A stretch of DNA of 64,000 nucleotides. Origin: Nematopogon swammerdamellus (taxonomy: Eukaryota; Arthropoda; Insecta; Lepidoptera; Adelidae). Where the stretch lies: positions 17,825,395-17,889,394 of the forward strand of contig OX336345.1 in NCBI GenBank assembly GCA_946902875.1. The letters are read 5' to 3'. The translations under genes were made by a program, and so were the position numbers. Shown piece by piece: positions 31,737 to 40,062 of this stretch; positions within the stretch are counted from its first letter, which is position 1, and the number at the start of each line of letters is the position of its first letter. Under the pieces are notes generated by a model, which saw only the letters and a list, made by a program, of their open reading frames with translations, had not been told where the DNA came from and did no database searches.

Positions 31737-32105
31737 AAACCAATTATATATGTAGAACTTTGTCACAATAGCGTTCACTCAGAACGTAAAGTGTTCAAAA
31801 CGGTGCGCAGTAATCTAGTAAGTGTGACAAGGTACTGTACCTTCACGGAACCTTCTATATATTTTACTAAAGGAATTTGACTTATCAAATTTTTTTGTGT
31901 ATGTGAATAAAAAAAATAAAATGTTGTTTTATTCACTCAAATACAAATGAAGAAATTAACTATAACCTACAAAACCTAAATTAATTATTAATTATAACAT
32001 ATCGAAAACTAAATGAATCGAAATAAAATAATACAATAAAGGTGTACAATAAAACAGTGAGCACGTCAGTTGAATATAATATATTACGACCGTCATGACC
32101 GTTAA
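31737..32105. other. AT-rich spacer left of the inverted-arm structure
   Basis: No gene or known repeat. It contains no match to the sequence that flanks the right arm, so no target duplication is evident. Confidence 0.35.
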
Positions 32106-32590
32106 AGTCCGTAAGCCCGCTCAAAAATTGCCTACGTCATATGACATCACGATAAAATGCATGGCACACGCTCGGAAAAGTTGTGCTAAGCAAGAAACAG
32201 AAGATTATCGCACCTAAAGTTGGCCGGAAGTTTGAGAAAATCCTTCACTTTCGGTCAAAATTTTAAGGCTATATTTACGTCATATGACATAATTACGAAA
32301 CACGTGGCATCATTTAGCCGTGTAATTGTAGTGAGAGTAAACATGAGTCTCTCTGTTCTGAAGTGACCGGAAGTACTTGACAGACTGCGCCAAAGATGGT
32401 CACATTTTCCTACGTCATGTGACATCTTGACGAAAATTATTATAAAAGTATTTAAATATATTGTCTTTAAGAATAAATAAGTCTGCCATGCCATGTCTGG
32501 CCGGAAGCATTTTAAAAGTGATTTTTTAATAATTGCTAGGTGAACGAATTATTTTAAATGCGCAAAATTTAACAAATTATAATCGATTAA
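32106..32590 (+). repeat. Left arm of a ~490-bp inverted repeat pair
   Basis: Matches 35317-35808 on the opposite strand over its whole length with scattered substitutions and small indels (for example 'tccgtaagcccgctc' outside and 'acaaattataatcgattaa' inside). It comprises three units with 'tacgtcatatgacat' at 32133, 32276 and 32411 and 'ccggaag' at 32224, 32367 and 32501. It lacks TG...CA ends and is inverted, so it is not an LTR of the enclosed retroelement. Confidence 0.93.
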
Positions 32591-32744
32591 TAAGGATTGT
32601 CGACTCATCCGTCGTGTTGGGTATAGATAGTATGAAAGAAATAATTACTAATCTAGTAAAAATAAAGTCGCGTAGTACCTATTTTTTGTTAGCCAACGTT
32701 TGTTTGATCTTTATAGTCATTTAATTGTCGATTTTAAAAGGTAG

Positions 32745-33620
32745 TTTGCTTTGGGATCAGGGGCAACATCACTTGTATCATAGGACTCCAAATCTAATAA
32801 CATTTTTGATGGATCTATCTCGGCTCTGCCTTCATAAGGCGCAAGATGTCTGTTTGAAACAGTAGTCTTGATTCCGTCTCTTAGTTTAGTCTACATATGA
32901 GTAGGAAGGATTCGCTTCAATTAGCTCGACCTCATCTACTGAAGGTTCGTATTTACTTGTTCTGAAAACACGCTTCATGAGAACCGGTCCAGGTGTAGAC
33001 AGCCGTTCTGGGATTGATTCTCCATTACTCGAGCGACGACAGTGCACAAACATTCTCTCATGAGGAGTGCAATTGGTTGCAGTACACAGTAAGGAACGAA
33101 TTGAATGTAGAGTTTAGGCAACCACTTTCTCCCACATTGTTATAGGCATGCCTTTACTTTTCAGTGACAATTGTATGGTTTTCCATATTATTCCATTATA
33201 GCGTTCTATTTGTCCATTTCCTCTTGGATTTGCTGCTGTAGTTCGGCTTGTAGCGACTCCTTTAGAATGTAGGTATTGTTTTAGTTCAGCAGACATAAAT
33301 GAACCACATCGATCGCTGTGGGTGGATGTATGCGGGCATTCCGAATAGGAAGAACAATTTGTTCAGACATTTGATAACTGTAGCTAAGTCATAGCAGGGA
33401 TTGGCAAAGGGGAACCTGGAATATTCATCGACGACAGTGAGCATGTATTTGTTTCTTGTATTCGATGGAATAGGGCCTTTGAAATTCAATGCCAACCTCT
33501 CAAATGGGGCAGTAGCCCTGATCAATGTTCCTTTACTTTGCAGAAATCTTGGCTTAACTTCGGCGCAAATAGTACACTGTGCGGCAGTGAGCGGTCACTT
33601 TGGTGGTGGTCATATGCACT
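32745..33620 (-). pseudogene. Ty3/gypsy integrase remnant
   Basis: Integrase normally inserts the element's DNA copy into the host chromosome. Reading leftward there is a Cys-containing end of the zinc-binding region, then the core (ATAPFERLALNFKGPI at about 33519-33474). The HSDR-type second Asp block is in a shifted frame (near 33310), and the third block has the conserved Glu (GNGQIERYNGI, about 33229-33197). A C-terminal part (CTATNCTPHERMF) continues with several stops to about 32745. The first catalytic Asp is Asn (33486-33484). Frameshifts and stops make it non-functional. Confidence 0.85.
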
Positions 33621-33624
33621 TCCA

Positions 33625-33975
33625 CGCATATACATAGCTGGTGAAAAGAAAAGCTGCGGCTAGCACAAAACGCTGAGGCCCTGGGCACAGGCTGTGGTTG
33701 GATAGGGTGCGGACCCCAGTGGCAGTGAAGGCTTCACCCCCGGCTCTCGGCTTCGGCCGGGGGTTCCTTCGGGTGGTGGCTCGGATCGGCTGGAGAAAGG
33801 TCACAGTCTGTGTATTTCCCATGGGATTTTTTCGGAAGAACGGTACAGCTATGGAGCCTCGATCTGGCATACATGATCTGTACTCGCAAGAGTGCAGGTG
33901 TAGACGTCTGGATTTTGTAACCGCAAGGTTGGTAGCTCTGGACGTCTATAAACAAAACGTAAATCAAATAAAATG
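33625..33975 (+). mobile_element. Insertion inside the gypsy pol, probable LINE/SINE 3' part
   Basis: A GC-rich foreign block ('gccctgggcacaggctgtgg', 'ctcggcttcggccgggggtt', 'tttttcggaagaacggtaca') separates the reverse transcriptase from the integrase and replaces the RNase H region. It ends 'aaaacgtaaatcaaataaaa', like an A-rich 3' terminus in plus orientation. Its own family is not identified. Confidence 0.55.
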
Positions 33976-33984
33976 ATAGTAAAG

Positions 33985-34660
33985 AAGTGTCAGATATTGT
34001 TCTGGAAAAAAAGCTACAGGTCTGCCGGCTTGGGAAAGGGACGCTCCGAGGGAAATATTCGATAAGTTTTATCTTTGATAGTCCGAGGAAATTTTTTGCT
34101 TCATTTATTGTTAAATTGCACTCCTCAATAGTTTGCATGTATTTCCTTAATTTCCGGTCGTGATCAGCTTTATCGCAGCCACACACTACAATATCGTCAA
34201 GATAAGAATACACAGATTGTAATGCTTTCTCTCTGATGACATTATCGATTACCCGTTGAAAGGCAGCTACGATATTAGTGACACCGAAAGGGATCCTCTT
34301 AAATTTGTATAAATTTCCGGCCGCCTCGAATGCTGTGTAAAGCCTATCTTCTTCGGTGATCGGTATCTGGTGGTAAGCGCTGCGTAGGCCGATTATACTG
34401 AATACGTGGTGTTGAGCGACTTTGTCAACTACGTCCTCAATGTTTGGCAGACGATATGCCTCAAGCTGTGTGAATTTATTGATAGTTCTCGAATAGTCAA
34501 TAACCATTTTTTTCTTATGGTTTTGGTTTGTTGTTATCAGAACTTGAGCTCGCCATGATGAAGAGCTATTCTCAATAATGCCGTCCTCGAGTAACGTTTG
34601 TACTTCTCTAGTAATGAAAGCACAGCTCAGCTTCAGAATATCGACGGGACTTTGTGGCAA
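33985..34660 (-). pseudogene. Ty3/gypsy reverse transcriptase remnant
   Basis: Reverse transcriptase copies the element RNA into DNA. Over ~225 residues the conserved blocks are in order: LEDGIIENSSSSWRAQVLI, YRLPNIEDVV (fingers), IIGLRSAYHQI at residues 89-99, IPFGVTN at 123-129 and YSYLDDIVV at 151-159. The palm motif should read DLRS; here Gly stands at residue 91 (codon ggc, 34390-34388), which removes a metal-binding Asp. The second catalytic motif (LDD) is intact. The frame then degrades into the unrelated inserted block. Non-functional by substitution and truncation. Confidence 0.93.
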
Positions 34661-34895
34661 TCAGTCGACAATGTGGATCAAAATATTCGAAAAGCTTCAC
34701 TGGTGGGACTGACGCCACCTTGAGGGAATGGCATGAAATTTTCAACGGTGCCATGGGGCCACCATACACTACTTCGACAGCTTGATGTTCCTTGAATACA
34801 TCCTTCCGGAGAACCACATCAGCGCAGAGAGCTCTCATTATAAGTGATGGGAAGTTGTCGTGAGTGTGTCCTTGTACAAATAATTTTACGTTGCA
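34615..34895 (-). pseudogene. Gypsy protease C-terminal / linker remnant
   Basis: Residues such as CADVVLRKDVFKEHQAVEVV sit where gypsy-type proteases have 'xxxGxDFL', just N-terminal to the reverse transcriptase. The frame overlaps the RT frame out of phase around 34610-34660, indicating a frameshift. The catalytic DSG region was not found upstream. Confidence 0.6.
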
Positions 34896-35316
34896 TAAAC
34901 CTTCTATTTGGCCTTTTTAGATGCCAACTGTTGTTACTGTCTCATTGTAAGGAGGAGGAAGAACGTTTGCGCGAAAATCACACTATTTATTATATTTAAC
35001 GTGTTGGAAAGATGAAAAACAAAATTTTTTTTCGCTACGATTATAGGGAAAAATATTATCTACATTTCTATGAGGGTCTTGTATTGAAACAATTGATGTT
35101 TCTCAAGATAATTTAACTAGAAAGTACAATTTTCGTACTTTTCGTAATTTTTTGGAGATTTATTTATACCTTTCCAAAGTAGTAAAATATATTTTTTTTC
35201 GCTACGTTTGTTAATTTAAAGAACAATACATAACATATATTTTTTACAGATTTTTCATCTTTACCAATATCTCAATAATTTCGTTCAAAGTTGTCCTTTT
35301 GACCCTTATTCTCGCC
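34896..35316. other. AT-rich interior between gypsy pol and right arm
   Basis: 'tttttttcgctacg' occurs twice (35025 and 35191). No gag or LTR could be recognised, so the 5' half of the retroelement is missing or unrecognisable. Confidence 0.4.
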
Positions 35317-35808
35317 TTAATCGATTATAATTTGTTAAATTTTGCGCAATTAACATAATTCGTTCACCTAGCAGTTAAAAATTTACTTTTAAAATACTTC
35401 CGGCCAGATATGGCTTGACAGACTTATTTATTCTTAAAAAACACTATTATTTCAATACTTTTATAATAATTTTCGTCAAGATGTCTCATGGCGTAGGAAA
35501 ATGTATCCAGTGACCATCTTTGGTGCAGTCTTTCAATTATCTCCGGCCACTTCAGAACAGACAGACTTATGTTTACTCTCTCTACAATAACACGGCTAAA
35601 TGATGCCACGAGTTTCGTAATGATGTCATATGACGTAAATATAACCTTAAAATTTTGACCGGAAGTGAAGGATTTTCTCAAACTTCCGGCAAATTTTAGG
35701 TGCGATAATCTTCTGATTCTCGCTCAGCTCAACTTTTCCGACCGTGTGCCATGCATTTTTATCGTGATGTCATATGACGTAGGCAATTTTGGAGCGGGCT
35801 TACGGACT
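35317..35808 (-). repeat. Right arm of the ~490-bp inverted repeat pair
   Basis: Opposite-strand counterpart of 32106-32590. The three internal palindromic sites appear as 'gatgtcatatgacgta' (35766, 35625) and a mutated third (gatgtctcatggcgta, 35481). The outer boundary, at 'cggact' ending 35808, lies 9 bases from the stop codon of the neighbouring nuclease-like fragment. Confidence 0.93.
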
Positions 35809-35816
35809 ATTACAGG

Positions 35817-36040
35817 TTATCTATCATCGTCCGATTCATCGTCTAAACCTCGAATACACATTTTGCGTGGCTTTCTGGGGTCAATTATTTCTTTTAGCAT
35901 ACATTTGTGATAAAAAAGTTCCAGTTTTGTAATCATACTCATCTCCCAAAATTAAAAGGTATTCGAGTCCTTGTTCTGTCCATACGATAAAGAATGCAAA
36001 CTTCCTCTCTGTGATGTGAAGCTGTACCTGATAATAATAA
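35817..36040 (-). pseudogene. YqaJ-type nuclease C-terminal remnant
   Basis: A frame from about 36040 reads YDYYYQVQLHITERKF then AFFIVWTEQGLEYLLI. After a frameshift, another frame gives ELFYHKCMLKEIIDPRKPR and an acidic end DDESDDDR before the stop at 35819-35817. 'YYYQVQ.QL.it....FvvwT' and 'FY....LpEiidpR' are hallmarks of YqaJ/lambda-exonuclease-like proteins in animals, many of which are carried by DNA transposons (from memory, ISL2EU-type). The N-terminal catalytic part is absent. Confidence 0.6.
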
Positions 36041-36060
36041 TCATACAATATTGCAGAACT

Positions 36061-36228
36061 TTATCTTTTTTTGTTCGATGGCCTGTAGTCAGTACCTATC
36101 AGATGACGCTTCTTTCCTTTGCGAGGTGTAAAGTTTAGTTCCATGTTGGTGAACCAGTATATTTGGTGGAGTTTCGATTTCGAACGCAACGCACGCAACT
36201 GATTTAGCGAACGAAAACTGCACAGGAG
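36061..36228 (-). other. Candidate first exon downstream of a GC island
   Basis: On the minus strand an ATG at 36145 in the context ccaacATGg opens a short basic frame (MELNFTPRKGKKRHLIG...) ending at 36061. It lies just downstream of the GC-rich block. It may be the 5' end of a host gene or of the nuclease-bearing element. No partner exon is identified. Confidence 0.25.
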
Positions 36229-36234
36229 TTGCAA

Positions 36235-36360
36235 TTTGCAAAACTTCTCGCTCGACCGGCCCGGCGCGGCGGCGGCGGCGCGGCGGCGCTGTGCGGAGGC
36301 GCGGGACGCGGGCGGGGCGTACGGTGGTGTCCCCCGCCCGCTCCCCCAAACCTTCACAAA
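36235..36360. promoter_or_regulatory. CpG/GC-rich island
   Basis: About 125 bases rich in ggcggcggcgcgg and cccgcccgctccccc stand out from AT-rich surroundings. Such blocks at insect promoters or 5' exons are possible. On the minus strand a donor-like 'gag|gtaagtcacgtg' (which includes cacgtg) lies upstream near 36440-36450. Function is inferred. Confidence 0.35.
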
Positions 36361-36537
36361 TACACACAAACACGGCCGTGCGTGGCCGGTGGACGACTGG
36401 AGACAGCGATATTTTGTTCAAATACCTAACATGCGATCACGTGACTTACCTCGGTCTGCTCTTAAACAAATACTCGTCACTCTTCATTCTAATAATGTCA
36501 GCATTGTATGTAAAAAAAATATGAAAACTGCCTTAAA

Positions 36538-36708
36538 AAATTTATGAAATTAAAAAAATCGAACCCTAGAGTTGAAGGCGGTGCTAAAGAAGGCTACACA
36601 AATCACAAAGGATATCATCCACGCATGTTTTCTTTCATGTATCATTTTTGCTTGCTTTAGCACCGCCTTCAACTCTAGGGTTCGATTTTTTTTATTTCAT
36701 ACATTTTT
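36538..36708. mobile_element. Foldback MITE, copy 2
   Basis: Arms 'aaaatcgaaccctagagttg' + aaggcggtgctaaa and mirror. The loop (gaaggctacacaaatcac...) is nearly identical to that at 5.28-5.45 kb. The flank 'gaaggcggtttttatat' is also shared. Confidence 0.85.
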
Positions 36709-36787
36709 GAAGGCGGTTTTTATATATTTTTTTAAATAGTTTTTTATTTCACAGTTTTTTTTTTAATTTTTTGCTATTAATGTACTC

Positions 36788-36824
36788 GGCGGAATCGCTC
36801 GACCTTCGGCCTCGCGATTCCGCC
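36788..36824. repeat. Short hairpin
   Basis: 'ggcggaatcgc' and 'gcgattccgcc' around a 15-base loop that is itself partly self-complementary. Confidence 0.75.
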
Positions 36825-37595
36825 TCGCTTTCCAATCTGATCTCGACCAAATTAAAATGGAACCACGTCATGGTTATCCCCTTTCAAACAAAAAAAAAGA
36901 ATTTTCAAAATCGGCCCACAATAATTGACGGAGTAATCGCGTAACAAACATCCAAAAAAAGAAAACATACCGTCGAATTGAGAATCTCCTAGGTCTAAAG
37001 TAAATTGCTCGTGATGACAAATTCAACGAGCCCAAACACGATGGGTTTATCATGTGTAGTTTAGGAGTTCCTATGGCCACCTTCCGTCTCCATCATCAGA
37101 CCAGCTCGATGGTACTCGTACTCGTATTATAATATATTAAACGCATCTGGCCGGTCGGAAAAGATTTCAAATTTAGAATATTCATGAAACAAGGGTCCGA
37201 ATATGAATGACAATATCGATTCATGTATTTCAATACAATGACAGAGAAAATTTCAAAATATTAGGTACCTATTCTACCTATTTAATACTTTTTAGTTCTA
37301 GTTTATTTTTTTTTAAGTCGGTTTTATATTTTTAAAACAATATTACATAAAAAACAATAATCGAAATCGAAAAATCGAAATCGGTTGAAGTGGTACAGAA
37401 TTATTCGCCATGTGTCAAACTGCCAATTGCTGAAAAAGTCCACATCACAAAAGTTTTGCTGAAGGTAACCACACACCAATAGTATTTTGTTGCTTTTTCA
37501 TAAACCGCTCAATCAATTTCAATAAAATTTCAATGGGAGCACCTCTGAAGTATGACCTACCAAACAAAAAAAGAATTTTCAAAATCAGCCCATAA
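36825..37595. repeat. Repeat-derived spacer
   Basis: 'caaacaaaaaaagaattttc' + aaaatcggccca occurs at 36890-36920 and again at 37560-37590, showing two pieces of one interspersed family. 'gtcgaattgagaa' (36972) is that family's end, also seen at 5.55 kb. No gene. Confidence 0.5.
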
Positions 37596-38907
37596 TTAAC
37601 ACGTTGAACGCCATACGACCCACCGGTGGGCCTAGCGTACTTTTCGGTTCGGGCCAAGCCAAACTCATTATATCCGTAATTTTCATCAACTTGAGATTTT
37701 CATCACAAAGTTTATAAAATGCGGTAATTTGTAAGGAAAATAAAAATTTGCGACTTTTACCGTCTAATTTTCGAGATATAGCAGAAGGCTCACGGGTGGA
37801 TCGTGTGGCCTCATATGAAGGATTTGTATTTTTCTGTTGGCTGGGGCCGCGGGGTCACGCCGCGGCCCACCCGTTGCGCACACGCCGCGGACGCAGCGAT
37901 CAATCCCGGTCCGGCTGCGTCGACAATTGAGGATGTTTTACGATTTTCTCGCCAAAAATGATTATTTTGAAGATTTCGAGTAAACACAAGAAGCGCTAAC
38001 GCAGTTAGAAAACATCGAGATAGATCTTCTGAACCGTAGTTTCGGAATAGATTCTATGAAGACGTAGTTCAACCAACGAAAAGAAGATGCTGTCGAATTC
38101 TTTTGTCGGAGAGTGAGGATAGCGACTATGAAATGCATATAGAAAGACGGAAGAGAATGAAACACACTCTGGAAAGGAAAGAGGGATTGGCCAGAAAAGT
38201 GAGAAGAACATGTCACCAATGTTATGCAAAGAACGTACCAATAATGGGTAGCAAACAGGCTAAAACCAAGTCGAAAAAATTATCCACTTATTGCCAAAGC
38301 AGCCCAACTAAACCATTCCTTTGTTTGCCTTGTTTTAACATGACTCACGGATAATTCTTTATTGTTTATGGTTAAACCCTTTGGGGTTAAGATGATTGAT
38401 TATTTTAAATAATGAAGTGTCATAATGTTGTGATTGTTCAATTTCATAAATATTTTGTTTTGTTCAATTTCATAAATTATTTTCGTAATAAATAATGTCT
38501 TCTTATTTGGCAATGAAGAAAATTTTATGTTCATTTTTATTTTGACGAATATTTTCTTATTATTTTCTGGTTTTATTAATTCTATTAATACAAATATTAT
38601 TTTCTACCTTATCGTTAAGAGCAGCCCTAGCATCGTTACAATTAACTTAATAAAAAACTACAAGTTTCTATTGGATTTGAAAACCACGCCGTCCGCTTCG
38701 ACTACAAGGCCATGCGGCTCACTTCCATATTGGCTTTGTAGCTGCGCTCTGTGGCTTGTAGGAAGCGTTTACGTAGGCCCTCTCACGCGGCTCACCGGTG
38801 ACCCCCATGCCCTGAATGGTTCAGTAAGGAAAGGCTCACCGGTGAGCGGTGAGCCCCGTGGCCCAAACGGAAATACTGGATTTTTCATGTGGCGTTGAAC
38901 GTGTAAG
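37596..38907. mobile_element. Internally deleted piggyBac element
   Basis: The left end starts 'cacgttgaacgccatacgac' directly after TTAA (37596-37599). The right end reads 'cacgttcaacgccacatgaa' on the minus strand and is followed by taag where TTAA is expected. Terminal repeats plus a TTAA target are diagnostic of piggyBac. Subterminal palindromes (gcccaccggtgggc-like left; ggctcaccggtgagc right) are present. At ~1.3 kb it is much shorter than an autonomous element of about 2.5 kb. Confidence 0.85.
38103..38354 (+). pseudogene. piggyBac transposase C-terminal Cys-rich domain
   Basis: The last ~50 residues hold Cys37-x2-Cys40, Cys64, Cys74-x2-Cys77 and His82, the zinc-binding RING-like tail of piggyBac transposases that binds the element ends. 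The frame begins with an acidic stretch (ESEDSDYE) and has no proper start. The DDE catalytic region is missing. The stop lies 550 bases before the right terminal repeat. Confidence 0.8.
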
Positions 38908-38997
38908 ATTGTAATTTCCTGTTTGCGGTTTTACTCCGGTCCAAAGAATTTACAAACTCTTTGGTTGTACTTGGGTTGTACCTAGCTCCGCTTATTT

Positions 38998-39162
38998 GTT
39001 GTTATATCCGCTATAGTAACACATATTCTGTGAAAATTTCAACGGGCTTCCTATTACGGTTCAAGAGATACAGCCCTCGGACGGACAGACGGACGGACGG
39101 ACAGACAGACTGCGGAGGCTTAGTAATAGGCTTCCGTACAGGGATACGGAAACCTAAAAATA
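38998..39162 (+). mobile_element. 'ggttccgtac' element, 3' part
   Basis: 'acacatattctgtgaaaatt', 'tattacggttcaagagatac', a gacggacggacgg tract, 'ggcttagtaataggcttccg' and 'gatacggaaacctaa'. The 5' end is missing. Confidence 0.65.
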
Positions 39163-39356
39163 AGGGGTGAAATAGGGGTGAAAGTTTTTGTATGGGGAAT
39201 CCATGATTTCTCTAGGTAAGGATATGAAAATTTATTATCTAGGCTTTTGGCACAGATTACTCAATAGTTACTGCTTTTGGTAAGAAATAATGAATAATGG
39301 TCAGGAAGAGGAAGGGGGAGAGAAAAGAAGGGGGAGTGGGTGGGAGGTACGTTTGT

Positions 39357-39669
39357 CAGCCTCGGTAGCTCAGTGGTGCAGGCAACCCTGGGCGCGGTCA
39401 ACACTTGGATGGGTGACCGCTCGACCATTTGAGGCTGACCGTGGTTCGGATTCCACGTAAAACTGTAGCACCCTTCCCTTCTTACCTTACTAGGGTTGGT
39501 ACCACCGCACTGAATAAAACGTATGTCGAAACGGCTATGTAAATCAAAGAGATTTGATGTAAATAGTTTTTTCGTTTTTTTCCGTCCAGTTCAGTATAGC
39601 CGGCACGACATGTCCGACATCACGGATGTTGTAGGTGATGTATCCAACCATGTCAGTTTCCATAAAAAA
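39357..39669 (+). mobile_element. SINE, chimeric tRNA/5S head (head A) and tail X
   Basis: 'cctcggtagctcagtggtgc' has a tRNA A-box. 'cttggatgggtgaccgc' (39404-39420) is the 5S rRNA box-C sequence, and 'ggttcggattcc' (39442-39453) resembles a tRNA B-box. The body contains 'gttcagtatagccggcacga' and the tail 'catgtcagtttccataaa' + A-run. This should be a polymerase III-driven, LINE-dependent element. It sits at the edge of, or inserted into, a polypurine tract that continues on both sides. Confidence 0.88.
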
Positions 39670-40062
39670 AAGAAGAAGAGGAGGAGAGGTATGGAGGGAG
39701 GAAGGGTTAGTGAATGAGGGTAGGTGTGGGGGAGGGAGGTAGTAGAGGGAACGAGGAGGAATGGATATCGAGGGAGTGAGAGGTTGAAAGGGGGAAGGGG
39801 CGGGGTAAGAGGGGGTTGCGGACAGGATGAGGGGTAGTAGGGGAGGAATGGAATGCGAGGGTGATGGGAAGGAGGGGCGACATGAGGGGAGGAAGGGAAG
39901 TAGGGAGAGAGGGAGGGAATGGGCGAAAGGGAAGGTGGCAAAGAGGGGGTCCGTGAAGGGTGAGGGGAAGGAGGGGAGGAAGGCGGGATCGAGGAGAGAA
40001 GACCGGGAGAGAGGTGAGTGAGAGATGGGCGAGGAAGGAATCCCTTCCTTCCTCCCGAAAAA
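39670..40062 (+). repeat. ~390-base polypurine (GA/G-rich) tract
   Basis: Nearly every base is a or g, with many ggg and gggg runs (gggggagggaggt, aagggggaaggggcgggg). It ends in a small hairpin 'ggaaggaatcccttcc'. A similar purine stretch lies left of the SINE (39308-39350). Such tracts favour triplex or G-quadruplex structures. Confidence 0.9.

Noticed and set aside
32106..35808. Arms considered as the LTRs of the gypsy element
   Set aside because: They are inverted, lack TG...CA ends, and no primer-binding site or polypurine tract sits next to them.
36089..36421. Arg/Pro-rich long frame across the GC island as a protein
   Set aside because: Frames through GC-rich DNA stay open by composition, and more than one frame is open here; no domain is recognised.
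39404..39453. 5S-like block considered as a real 5S rRNA gene
   Set aside because: Only the box-C region matches; the rest of 5S is missing and the block lies in a repeated SINE.
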